Notes: generated from the letters alone by a model not told the origin. Shown: positions 1 through 6,012, numbered from the stretch's first letter. The stretch: 7,318 nucleotides of DNA from Lentisphaera sp. (GCA_020721745.1 DYMC01000121.1:1-7318), one strand, 5' to 3'. Numbers and translations are program-made.

Positions 1-133
1 CGAGAATCCAATCCGCCAGGATTGGAAGCGACTGAAAGGAGCGTTAATCCCTCTCCCTCCGCCATTTTGCTTCGCAAACTGGCGAAAGCATCCTTCGGAT
101 GCAAAAATGCGAAGCAGAATAGAGAAGTCTGTC

Positions 134-176
134 AGTAAATATTCACTGAAATGACGGGGTTCAGTGAATATTTACT
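134..176. repeat. 43-bp palindromic repeat, copy 1
   Basis: The arms AGTAAATATTCACTGAA (134-150) and TTCAGTGAATATTTACT (160-176) are perfect 17-bp inverted repeats around the 9-base loop ATGACGGGG (151-159). The same 43 bases recur without a mismatch and in the same loop orientation at 6991-7033. Identity of both arms and loop in two intergenic positions is best explained by a dispersed repeat of the REP or small-MITE kind. Neither copy is followed by a T-run, so it is not a typical intrinsic terminator. Its function is unknown. Confidence 0.85.
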
Positions 177-227
177 CCGCATGTGTGCTTTCTGGACAGG
201 GGCGAGGATATCATCCTAGAAAAAGCA

Positions 228-326
228 GTTGAAAATCGCTTTTTTACTTAAGTTTATTATAATTAAGTTGTTATATTTTTTGATCCGTCAACCTTTTGGG
301 TTGACAATTTTTTTGCGATTTTCAAC
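228..326. repeat. Long-loop inverted repeat enclosing a terminator-like hairpin
   Basis: GTTGAAAATCGC at 228-239 is the exact reverse complement of GCGATTTTCAAC at 315-326. The 75-base AT-rich interior contains a smaller inverted repeat, ACTTAA (246-251) / TTAAGT (263-268), and the hairpin at 287-305. The right arm runs directly into another hairpin, AACCCC/GGGGTT at 324-338, so several foldbacks abut. The arrangement looks like a structured transcript or a degenerate foldback element. No protein is encoded. Confidence 0.5.
287..314 (+). terminator. Candidate rho-independent terminator
   Basis: GTCAACC (287-293) pairs with GGTTGAC (299-305) around a 5-base loop, and a run of seven T follows at 308-314. 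This is the standard form of an intrinsic terminator on the plus strand. No gene was recognised immediately upstream in the window, so it would end either a transcript entering from the left or a non-coding RNA. It sits inside the 228-326 inverted repeat, so it may instead be part of that element. Confidence 0.5.
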
Positions 327-335
327 CCCGTCGGG

Positions 336-585
336 GTTGGCCGCATTTGCCACATCTATCCCGAGCGCCTACGGCCTCGGGATCTTCGACTTCGTTAGCT
401 GCGACTTGCAGTAGTTACTATCACGTGACCACGTTGGCACGTGCCACAGTGAGCCGCGTTGGCCGCGGCAACGTGGCCTCACGCGGGAACGTGACTCACG
501 TGGCAGCTTCATCCCCGAGCGCTTGCGCCTCGGGATCTCGCTACGCTCGACTTGCTGCCTCGTATCTGCGGCAAATGCGGCCAAC
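336..585. repeat. Large multi-branched foldback element
   Basis: The outer arms GTTGGCCGCATTTGCC (336-351) and its exact complement at 570-585 form a perfect 16-bp stem. Inside, in order: hairpin ATCCCGAG/CTCGGGAT (358-365/376-383) with an extra GCC/GGC at its tip; a small CTGC/GCAG hairpin (399-411); a middle stem CACGTGA/TCACGTG (422-428/496-502) continued by CACGTT/AACGTG (430-435/488-493); within that stem the palindrome GGCACGTGCC (436-445) and a stem GTGAG plus CGTTG (449-453, 457-461) pairing with 469-473 and 478-482; and a second CCCGAG/CTCGGG hairpin (514-519/529-534). The two CCCGAG hairpins are followed by related sequence, so the element also has an internal imperfect direct repeat. 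It could be a structured non-coding RNA, a foldback mobile element or a protein-binding DNA element; nothing seen decides between them. Confidence 0.6.
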
Positions 586-594
586 TGCTTAATT

Positions 595-624
595 TAGCCC
601 GTTTTTCGCGCGAAAAACGGGCTA
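595..624 (-). terminator. Perfect 30-bp palindrome, possible terminator
   Basis: TAGCCCGTTTTTCGC at 595-609 is followed directly by its exact reverse complement at 610-624, giving a 30-bp palindrome with no spacer. It lies 30 bases past the stop codon of the CPBP gene, the last gene of the minus-strand cluster, where a terminator is expected. There is no T-run after the stem on either strand, so it is not a textbook intrinsic terminator. It could also stabilise the 3' end of the transcript or belong to the neighbouring repeat block. Confidence 0.4.
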
Positions 625-653
625 GGAGGATTCGCCGGGATTTTGAAATTGCC

Positions 654-1367
654 TCAGGAGAATATGAAGAAGGCTGCGAAGGAGAGCATGTTGTGGACCG
701 CGTGGAATAGGACTGGGGCGAGGAGCGACTTGTATTTCAGCAGGCTTTGCTGGAGGAGAACGCCGAGCAGGAAGAGCCCGGGCATGCGGACGGGGTCTCC
801 ATGCAGGACGGAGAAGACCAGCGCGGTGAAGATGACGGGGAGGACGTTGCGGGAGCCTCTGAAGAATCTTCTGAAGAAGTCGAAGAGCGAGAGTCTAAAG
901 GCGATTTCCTCAGCTATCGGGGCTGCGAATATGCCTGCAAAGACGAGAATGCCTATGCCTGGCCCCTCCTGGGTCCTTAGGAACTCGCCCATCTTGTCGT
1001 CTAGTGATATTCCGAGCTTGTCCGCGAGTTCGTTCGAGAATATGGCGGAGAGCAGTATGAAGGGGAAGGCTATGAGCGCCATGGTGGCTATTCTGGCACA
1101 TGCCGTCCCTTTGAGTTTGCGCAGCCTGAAGACGATGGGAAGCTGTCCCGGCCTGAATATCAGCAGGGCTGGAACCAGGACTGCCAGAAGGAAGGAGAAC
1201 TGCAGGGCGAAGAGGCTGAGGACTACATCGAAGGGGCTGGGGATGTCGGCGTAGAACGGGTGGGCGGCGCCGTTGAGGATGTAGGCGAGCAGGAGGGCGG
1301 CGGCGGCCGATTTCCTGAAAAGCGCCATTTTCCCGGAGCTGGGATGCTGTAGATGTCTGGTTGTCAC
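654..1367 (-). CDS. CPBP-family intramembrane metalloprotease
   Basis: A 237-residue polytopic membrane protein. The CPBP (Abi/Rce1-like, PF02517) motifs are present in order: EEIAFR at 153-158 (motif 1, EExxxR), FSVLH at 185-189 (motif 2, FxxxH), and HAVHN at 222-226 (motif 3, HxxxN). In this family the glutamates and histidines form the catalytic site in the membrane. Hydrophobic segments lie at about 19-32, 48-71, 94-110, 137-152, 176-188, 195-208 and 215-235. Family members include the CAAX-processing enzyme Rce1 and bacteriocin-immunity proteins, so the substrate here cannot be named. The start is GTG, chosen because AGGAGA sits 3 bases upstream; a downstream ATG at codon 14 lacks such support. 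It is last in the minus-strand cluster, 46 bases after the pseudopilin. A role in processing or protecting envelope proteins is speculation. Confidence 0.88.
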   Translation of the reverse strand: MTTRHLQHPSSGKMALFRKSAAAALLLAYILNGAAHPFYADIPSPFDVVLSLFALQFSFLLAVLVPALLIFRPGQLPIVFRLRKLKGTACARIATMALIAFPFILLSAIFSNELADKLGISLDDKMGEFLRTQEGPGIGILVFAGIFAAPIAEEIAFRLSLFDFFRRFFRGSRNVLPVIFTALVFSVLHGDPVRMPGLFLLGVLLQQSLLKYKSLLAPVLFHAVHNMLSFAAFFIFS

Positions 1368-1370
1368 GTT

Positions 1371-1376
1371 TCTCCT
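1371..1376 (-). promoter_or_regulatory. Ribosome binding site fixing the GTG start of the CPBP gene
   Basis: On the minus strand AGGAGA precedes GTG (1367-1365) with 3 bases between them. This favours the GTG start over the ATG 13 codons further in. Confidence 0.7.
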
Positions 1377-1413
1377 GAGTGTAATGTCCTGCGTGTAGTT
1401 TTGCTATTGGCTT

Positions 1414-2190
1414 CTAATGCCTTTTCATGTTGTCGAGATCCAGCCATCCGAGCCGGTTTGATTCGTTCTCGATGGCATCGGGTTTGAGTGTGTCGTCGCA
1501 GTGTCCGTCGCAGAAGACGGCGACGGCTCTGTTGCCGTGTCGGAAATGGGTTGTGGGGTCGAGCTGCGCCCCGGTGGAGTAGCTGTATCTGGCCCATATC
1601 AGCCAGCTTTCCTTCAACTTTCCCTGCATTTTGGCGGCGTCTGCGAAGAGCACCGTCAGTTCGGGTCGCTTTATTTCCTCCGGGGTGGCCGGGGGGTTGT
1701 CGAGGATTGTCGCCACGTCGGTTCCCGGCTCCGGGCTTCCGCCGACATATTCGGCGTTGATTCCGTAGGACGATGTGGCTGGCTTGTTTGGGTCGAGCGA
1801 GGTAAAATCCGTGAAGGAGGGGCATCTTAGCAGTTCCGGGGCCAGGATGTAGTCCGCCATGGCTCCTTGCGCGAAATTCGCATCGGTTCCCGTTTTTTCG
1901 AAGCACCAGTATCTTTCCCTTCCCGAGCCCATGTCCAGATATGCTTCGGGATAGAAGCGCTGATCCTGGTAGTAGAGTCTGGTCGCGATTCCGAGTTGCT
2001 TCAGATTCGAGATGCAGTTTGTCTTCTGCGCCTGCTGCCTAGATTTCACCAGGGATGGCACGAGTATGCCGGCGAGCATGGCGATGATGGTGAGGACGAC
2101 GAGAAGTTCAAGCAGCGAGAATCGTGCTGCCGTGATGGGGCGGGAGCGGAGGCGGGGCTTTTGGTATCTACGGTGGCCATGGTCTGTCAT
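1414..2190 (-). CDS. H-x9-DG type II pseudopilin-like protein
   Basis: A 258-residue protein with a prepilin leader and a major-pseudopilin-like body. After a basic leader (residues 1-23) comes RFSLLELLVVLTIIAMLAG, the conserved prepilin methylation and membrane segment, with Glu28 at position +5 of the predicted mature protein. A CISNLKQLG stretch at 59-67 and the motif H218-x9-D228-G229 are the hallmarks of the H-x9-DG prepilin family common in Planctomycetes, Verrucomicrobia and Lentisphaerota. The residue before the cleavage point is Arg23, not the usual Gly. The protein is expected to be processed by a prepilin peptidase and sit in the inner membrane facing the periplasm, possibly as part of a type II secretion-like assembly; the role of individual members is generally unknown. 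Its ATG overlaps the stop of the upstream gene as ATGA, with AGGAG 10 bases before it. No ATPase, secretin or platform gene for it is in the window. Confidence 0.88.
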   Translation of the reverse strand: MTDHGHRRYQKPRLRSRPITAARFSLLELLVVLTIIAMLAGILVPSLVKSRQQAQKTNCISNLKQLGIATRLYYQDQRFYPEAYLDMGSGRERYWCFEKTGTDANFAQGAMADYILAPELLRCPSFTDFTSLDPNKPATSSYGINAEYVGGSPEPGTDVATILDNPPATPEEIKRPELTVLFADAAKMQGKLKESWLIWARYSYSTGAQLDPTTHFRHGNRAVAVFCDGHCDDTLKPDAIENESNRLGWLDLDNMKRH

Positions 2191-2798
2191 TTTTTGATTT
2201 CTCCTTCTATTTTGGAGGCTTTGAGCAGATATAGCTTTTTCCCGTAACGGATGATGTCGAGAGTGAAATGCATTCCGGAGTTTCCGCTTATCTCCGAGAC
2301 GAAGACGGCCGAGATACCTCTTTTCCGCTCGTCTATGGTGACTTTAGAGACCCGCCAGTTCTGGTCCTTTGCCTTGGAGAAGTTGGCGCTTATCTGTTCC
2401 CGCCACGGGCGGGGGATGTCGGATGGCATTCTGTCATCAATCTTCCCGCCTTTTTTCGCGACGGACAGGGATTCGGATACGAATTTGGAGACTTCTGGGA
2501 TGTCGGTGGAGTCGGTGCGTGGTTTGTCCCATGGGGTCTTGCCAGAGCTGTTCAGCGATATTACCTGTAATATCATGTATGTTGCGAAAAGGACGGAGAA
2601 CGCCGCCGCAGGCATGATGAAGTAGAGAGTGTAGTCCACACGTTTCCTGTTTATCTCCTCCTGAAGCTGTATCTTTTCGCCGAGGAGTGCGTTGGCGGAG
2701 CTCTTCTTGATGCCTTCCTTCTGGTGTTTCTCGTCCTCCTCGCGCCTTTTGGCCGCATCCCGGACTTTCCGCTGTATTTCCCTGAATTCGCTGCTCAT
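2187..2798 (-). CDS. Single-pass membrane protein of unknown function
   Basis: I do not recognise this 203-residue protein. Residues 1-54 are highly charged and rich in Lys, Arg and Glu, probably helical or coiled-coil and cytoplasmic. Residues about 57-81 form one membrane helix (TLYFIMPAAAFSVLFATYMI core). Residues 82-203 form a soluble domain, which by the positive-inside rule should be periplasmic; the stretch from about 135 to 195 alternates hydrophobic and polar residues like a small alpha/beta fold. Both ends overlap neighbours by ATGA: its start overlaps the rsmG stop and its stop overlaps the pseudopilin start, so the three are probably translated in a coupled way. The ATG has only a weak, distant ribosome binding site, which fits coupling. 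The context suggests an accessory factor for the pseudopilin, much as bitopic assembly proteins accompany pilins, but this is inference. Confidence 0.8.
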   Translation of the reverse strand: MSSEFREIQRKVRDAAKRREEDEKHQKEGIKKSSANALLGEKIQLQEEINRKRVDYTLYFIMPAAAFSVLFATYMILQVISLNSSGKTPWDKPRTDSTDIPEVSKFVSESLSVAKKGGKIDDRMPSDIPRPWREQISANFSKAKDQNWRVSKVTIDERKRGISAVFVSEISGNSGMHFTLDIIRYGKKLYLLKASKIEGEIKK

Positions 2799-3472
2799 CG
2801 TCTGATGCGCCCCTTGAAGCCCTTTATGAAGATTCTTTCTCCCATGCCTAGGGGGAGCTCGAACGGCCTTCCCAACGAGCAGAATATATTTTTGTTTTTG
2901 ATTTTTGCATCTTTGATTTCGGATTCGGCCGCTGCGGGGGTCTTGTAGAGGATGTATATGCCGTCGTCAGCGAGCATTCTCGAACTGCGGGAGAATATAA
3001 GTCCGGCGGAGCCGACTGCGCGGGAAGTGATGATGTCGAATTTTTCCCTGTATTCGTCCCTGCGGTTGAGTTCCTCGGCTCTGGTGTCGAGGACCGTCAG
3101 GTTCGAGATATCGAGCGCCGATGCCACCCTGCATATGAAGGATGCCTTTTTGCGCGAGGACTCGACGGCGTGGACCATGCATTTGCATCCCATGGCGATG
3201 ATCAGGGCCGGGAATCCGGCGCCGGCGCCGATGTCGCAGACTTCCGCCCCGGGGAGGAAGATATCTCTATGATGGAGGAATATGGACGCCGAGTCGCATA
3301 CATGCTTCACCCAGTATTCGTCCTCGCTCCTTATGGATGTGAGGTTGAACTTGAGGTTCTCCGCGGAGAGCAGTTCCCATAGGGCGCGGCATTTCGAACG
3401 CGTCCGCTCGTCACCCATGCCGCATTCGGAGAGGAAGCGGTCTGTTTGTGCTTTTGAATCCGGGTGCTGCAT
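2795..3472 (-). CDS. rsmG: 16S rRNA (guanine527-N7)-methyltransferase RsmG
   Basis: RsmG (GidB) methylates N7 of G527 in the 530 loop of 16S rRNA using S-adenosylmethionine; its loss gives low-level streptomycin resistance in several bacteria. The 225-residue product has the family landmarks: FNLTSI (42-47), the SAM-binding loop DIGAGAGFPAL (80-90), VESSRKKASFI (103-113) with the acidic residue that binds the SAM ribose, and ITSRAVGS (148-155). Length is slightly above the roughly 207 residues of the E. coli enzyme. The reading frame stays open upstream to 3883, but that extension overlaps the upstream gene and has no family similarity, so I place the start at the ATG at 3472, 26 bases after the preceding stop. 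The binding site there is a modest GGCGG-type sequence. In many bacteria this gene sits with mnmG or parAB; here it lies between two membrane-protein genes. Confidence 0.93.
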   Translation of the reverse strand: MQHPDSKAQTDRFLSECGMGDERTRSKCRALWELLSAENLKFNLTSIRSEDEYWVKHVCDSASIFLHHRDIFLPGAEVCDIGAGAGFPALIIAMGCKCMVHAVESSRKKASFICRVASALDISNLTVLDTRAEELNRRDEYREKFDIITSRAVGSAGLIFSRSSRMLADDGIYILYKTPAAAESEIKDAKIKNKNIFCSLGRPFELPLGMGERIFIKGFKGRIRR

Positions 3473-3498
3473 CGTTCCGCCGCCAATTGCAATTCGGT

Positions 3499-4056
3499 TT
3501 ATCCGTTGACGAGGTGGTATATGCCGGCGTAGAGATATACGATGCTCGCCGCGAATATGGCGCAGGTGGATGCCCTGCGGAATCCAGGGCTTTCCGCAGC
3601 CCGGCGGAAGAAATCCCTCAGCAGGCATGGCCTGCCGCATAACGCTATTCCCGCCGTCCCAGTGACGAAGCACGTGGCCGAGACCAGCGGTGCGACTGGA
3701 GCGCCCAGAGCGAAGATCCAGTGGAGATGGTAGTGGGCAAGAAGTATGGACAAGGCGCCGAGCCCCCTTGCCGGCAGGAAATCGAGGAGGAAGTAGGATA
3801 CCCATGCGAGGAGCAAGGCCAAAGGCAGGAAATAGGAGGATATCTTCTCTCCCGGGAATATGTCGGCCCCGTGCCTGGCGCACCAGATCAGTGATGCGAA
3901 AGCCATGATAACTCCGAGCGTCTTTTCCCTGCAGAGCTTCTCCCGGGACGGCAGATTGCCCTTATCCCTGCCCGTCAGCATCACCAGGACGGCGAGGGCG
4001 GCGAGGAACGCGCCGTATGCCAGGATCGAGAACGTGAACAATGACTGAGCGGACAT
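3499..4056 (-). CDS. Polytopic membrane protein of unknown function
   Basis: I do not recognise this 185-residue protein. About six hydrophobic segments can be read, at residues 7-27, 46-62, 73-93, 98-116, 119-140 and 162-182, separated by short basic loops, so it should be an integral inner-membrane protein. A small histidine and aromatic cluster, HYHLHW (108-113), lies near the end of the fourth segment, and further histidines occur at 62 and 181; metal or haem binding is conceivable but unsupported. The frame continues upstream to 4215, but that extension is polar, crosses the divergent promoter region and overlaps pdxJ, so the start is the ATG at 4056, which has AAGGAAGG 5 bases before it. 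It is the first gene of the minus-strand cluster and is followed by rsmG after 26 bases. Confidence 0.75.
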   Translation of the reverse strand: MSAQSLFTFSILAYGAFLAALAVLVMLTGRDKGNLPSREKLCREKTLGVIMAFASLIWCARHGADIFPGEKISSYFLPLALLLAWVSYFLLDFLPARGLGALSILLAHYHLHWIFALGAPVAPLVSATCFVTGTAGIALCGRPCLLRDFFRRAAESPGFRRASTCAIFAASIVYLYAGIYHLVNG

Positions 4057-4061
4057 ATCTG

Positions 4062-4069
4062 CCTTCCTT
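4062..4069 (-). promoter_or_regulatory. Ribosome binding site of the first minus-strand gene
   Basis: AAGGAAGG on the minus strand ends 5 bases before the ATG at 4056. It decides between this start and the longer open frame beginning at 4215. Confidence 0.65.
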
Positions 4070-4103
4070 GTATCATCATCGTGGCTTGAAAAATCAAGTG
4101 CGA

Positions 4104-4131
4104 AATATAACTTAGTTGCTTCAATATTCAA
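4104..4131 (-). promoter_or_regulatory. Candidate sigma-70 promoter of the minus-strand cluster
   Basis: On the minus strand TTGAAT (4131-4126) and TATATT (4109-4104) are separated by 16 bases, giving a plausible -35/-10 pair with a 5' leader of roughly 40 bases before the ATG at 4056. The same AT-rich block carries TATAAC (4106-4111) on the plus strand, a possible -10 box for pdxJ, although its -35 is poor. TTGAAA at 4086-4091 is too close to it (14 bases). A short palindrome, CTTGA/TCAAG around AAAA, lies at 4085-4098 over the expected start of minus-strand transcription and could be an operator. Confidence 0.4.
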
Positions 4132-4145
4132 AATAGGCGGCGCAA

Positions 4146-4865
4146 ATGTTGAAACTTGGGGTAAATGTGGATCATGTGGCCACCCTGCGGCAGGCGAGGA
4201 GAGCTTTGCTGCCATCTCCGGTCGAGGCCGCGCTTCTCGCGGAGAGAGCAGGGGCGGATGGAATTACAGCGCATCTGAGGGAGGACAGGCGCCACATCCA
4301 GGACGCGGACATGCTGGCATTGTCCAGAAAGGTGAAGGCGCTGAACATGGAGATGGCGGTGACCGCCGAGATGCTGCGGATAGCGTCGGGGCTGAAGCCC
4401 AGGAACTGCTGTCTCGTGCCTGAGAAGCGGGTTGAGCTCACGACCGAAGGGGGGCTGGACGTCGTCCGCGACGGGGCCCGGATCGGGAAGGCGGTATCGA
4501 GGCTGAAGGCGGCCGGGATAGTCGTGAGCATATTCATAGACCCGGACAAGCGGCAGATCGAGGCGGCGGCTGCGAGCGGGGCTCCGTTCATAGAACTGCA
4601 CACCGGGAAGTATTCCCTTTCCAAGGGGGCTTCCAGGCGCGCCGAGCTCCGGAGGCTCGTGGCGGCTGCGGAACTCGCAGATTCCCTGGGGCTGGCGGTC
4701 AACGCCGGCCATGGGATAGACTACGACAACGTGGATGGCATACTCGATATTCCGCATCTCGTGGAGCTGAATATAGGCCACAGCATAGTCGCCATGTCGG
4801 TATTCTGCGGGATCGAGAAGGCCGTGTCCATGATGAAATCGAAGATGCGTAAATACAAGAACTGA
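4146..4865 (+). CDS. pdxJ: Pyridoxine 5'-phosphate synthase PdxJ
   Basis: PdxJ condenses 1-deoxy-D-xylulose 5-phosphate with 3-amino-2-oxopropyl phosphate to pyridoxine 5'-phosphate, the last ring-forming step of the DXP-dependent vitamin B6 route, in the cytoplasm. The 239-residue TIM-barrel protein is full length (about 240 is usual). Visible signatures are LGVNVDHVATLRQAR (4-18), GADGITAHLREDRRHI (36-51) with His43, Arg45 and His50 at their usual places, MAVTAEM (70-76), PEKRVELTTEGGLDV (92-106), SIFIDP (128-133), IELHTGKY (149-156), NAGHGIDY (186-193) and ELNIGHSIV (207-215). The ATG at 4146 is preceded by AGGCGG, a partial ribosome binding site. It is the first gene of the plus-strand cluster, diverging from the minus-strand cluster, and is followed 10 bases later by the PilT-type gene. 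Its partner pdxA is not in the window. Confidence 0.97.
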   Translation: MLKLGVNVDHVATLRQARRALLPSPVEAALLAERAGADGITAHLREDRRHIQDADMLALSRKVKALNMEMAVTAEMLRIASGLKPRNCCLVPEKRVELTTEGGLDVVRDGARIGKAVSRLKAAGIVVSIFIDPDKRQIEAAAASGAPFIELHTGKYSLSKGASRRAELRRLVAAAELADSLGLAVNAGHGIDYDNVDGILDIPHLVELNIGHSIVAMSVFCGIEKAVSMMKSKMRKYKN

Positions 4866-4875
4866 AGGTGGGAAG

Positions 4876-5973
4876 ATGCCGAAAAGCATTCTGAAGGACA
4901 TACTGGAGCTGGGTGTCAACTCGAATGCGTCGGACTGGCACATCAGGGAAGGATGCCCTGTCACCCTGAGGATAGCGGGCAACCTGGTGGACAGCGATTT
5001 CGTGGCCGACAGCGACTACATGAGGAAGGTCGTGGAGACCCTCGTCCGCTCCGAGGAGTGGGTGAACAGGTTCAAGAGGACAGGCGATCTGGATCTGTCG
5101 TATGTTGAGGACGGTGTCGGCAGGTTCAGGGTCAATGTCCATCGCCAGCGCGGCATAGTCTCGGTCACGATGAGGCATGTGAAGTCGGACGTGATGGACT
5201 TCGACAAGCTTGGCGTCCCGCAGGTGCTCAAGAAGATAGCCGAGTCGGAGAGGGGGATAGTAATCGTGTCGGGGACAACCGGCAGCGGGAAGTCCACCAC
5301 GCTGGCCGCCATGATAGAGCACATAAATCAGAATGCTAGAAAGCACATCATAACGATAGAAGACCCCATCGAATATGAGTTCAAGGACAAGAAGTCTGTG
5401 ATCGAGCAGAGGGAGGTCGGGCTGGACACCGAAACCTTCTATTCCGCGCTCGTGCATGTCCTGCGCCAGGACCCCGACGTGATAATGATCGGCGAGATGA
5501 GGAACAAGGAGAGCTTCGACGCCGCTCTGCAGGCGTCCGACACGGGGCATCTGGTGCTCACGACCCTGCACTCGACCAACGCGTCGCAGACCGTGACGCG
5601 AATCCTGGACTTCTACGAGAAATCAGAGCAGGACTCGATAAGGAGCGCCCTCGCGATCAACATCAGGTCCATATGCGCGCAGAGGCTCCTGCCGAGGGCC
5701 TTCGGCGGCGGCGTGATACCGGCGGTAGAAGTACTCATAAACACGGCTCTCACGCGCAAGCTGATGAACGAGAACAAGCTCGATAAGCTGCCCGCGGCTA
5801 TCGAGAACAGCCGCGACGACGGGATGCAGTCCTTCAACCAGTCGTTGCTGGGGCTCGTCAACGAAGGACTCATCACCGAGGAGGATGCCCTGAAGGCGGC
5901 CACCAATCCAGAGGCGCTAAAAATGAATCTCAAGGGAATATTCCTCGACTCTAAATCGGAAATAATGGGATGA
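4876..5973 (+). CDS. pilT: PilT/PilU-family type IV pilus retraction ATPase
   Basis: A cytoplasmic hexameric ATPase of the secretion-ATPase superfamily that powers pilus retraction. The 365-residue protein has the complete set: an N-terminal PAS-like domain (1-110) with the SDWHIREG motif (19-26), Walker A GTTGSGKST (133-141), Asp box ITIEDPIE (159-166), Walker B region DPDVIMIGEMR (199-209) and His box GHLVLTTLH (224-232). The C-terminal part does not contain the AIRNLIRE motif typical of PilT; it reads AIENSRDDGMQSFNQSL (304-320), nearer to PilU-type proteins. It has no zinc-binding tetracysteine region of the kind found in PilB/GspE assembly ATPases. An AGGTGG sequence lies 4 bases before the ATG, and only 10 bases separate it from pdxJ, so the two are probably cotranscribed. 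Two Flp-type prepilin genes lie downstream after panD. Assignment to the family is firm; PilT versus PilU is not. Confidence 0.93.
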   Translation: MPKSILKDILELGVNSNASDWHIREGCPVTLRIAGNLVDSDFVADSDYMRKVVETLVRSEEWVNRFKRTGDLDLSYVEDGVGRFRVNVHRQRGIVSVTMRHVKSDVMDFDKLGVPQVLKKIAESERGIVIVSGTTGSGKSTTLAAMIEHINQNARKHIITIEDPIEYEFKDKKSVIEQREVGLDTETFYSALVHVLRQDPDVIMIGEMRNKESFDAALQASDTGHLVLTTLHSTNASQTVTRILDFYEKSEQDSIRSALAINIRSICAQRLLPRAFGGGVIPAVEVLINTALTRKLMNENKLDKLPAAIENSRDDGMQSFNQSLLGLVNEGLITEEDALKAATNPEALKMNLKGIFLDSKSEIMG

Positions 5974-6012
5974 TGCTGCAATTTTTCCCAGAAGAATTTC
6001 GTTTATACAAGC

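Larger units (their letters stand above)
1..653. other. Non-coding, repeat-rich left region
   Basis: I see no convincing gene here; open frames in this stretch lie across inverted repeats and show no protein-like composition. It holds a series of foldbacks. CCAATCC/GGATTGG with a 4-base loop lies at 8-25. An outer imperfect stem at 64-76 / 108-120 (12 of 13 pairs) encloses a GCATCC/GGATGC hairpin at 88-102. The elements at 134-176, 228-326, 336-585 and 595-624 are listed separately. Frame 1 and frame 2 are both open from the left edge (to stops at 135-137 and 151-153), so the tail of a plus-strand gene entering from the left cannot be excluded. Bases 240-314 are strongly AT-rich and include TATAAT at 258-263, but no good -35 box is spaced correctly from it. 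Confidence 0.7.

Noticed and set aside
336..585. Integron attC site or CRISPR array
   Set aside because: No attC-type R and L box pair frames the stem and no integrase is seen; there are no regularly spaced identical direct repeats.
347..592. Open frame of 81 codons on the plus strand
   Set aside because: It lies wholly within the foldback at 336-585, has no ribosome binding site and a low-complexity Ser/Ala/Arg product; the opposite strand is equally open.
643..1254. Open frame of 203 codons on the plus strand
   Set aside because: Antisense to the CPBP protease, whose three catalytic motifs are intact; the plus-strand product is basic and featureless.
3473..3883. N-terminal extension of the rsmG reading frame
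   Set aside because: It overlaps the upstream membrane protein gene, shows no RsmG similarity, and the remaining 225 residues already match the normal family length.
4128..5571. Long minus-strand open frames opposite pdxJ and pilT
   Set aside because: They are shadows of two genes with complete family motifs; high GC at third positions keeps the opposite frames open.
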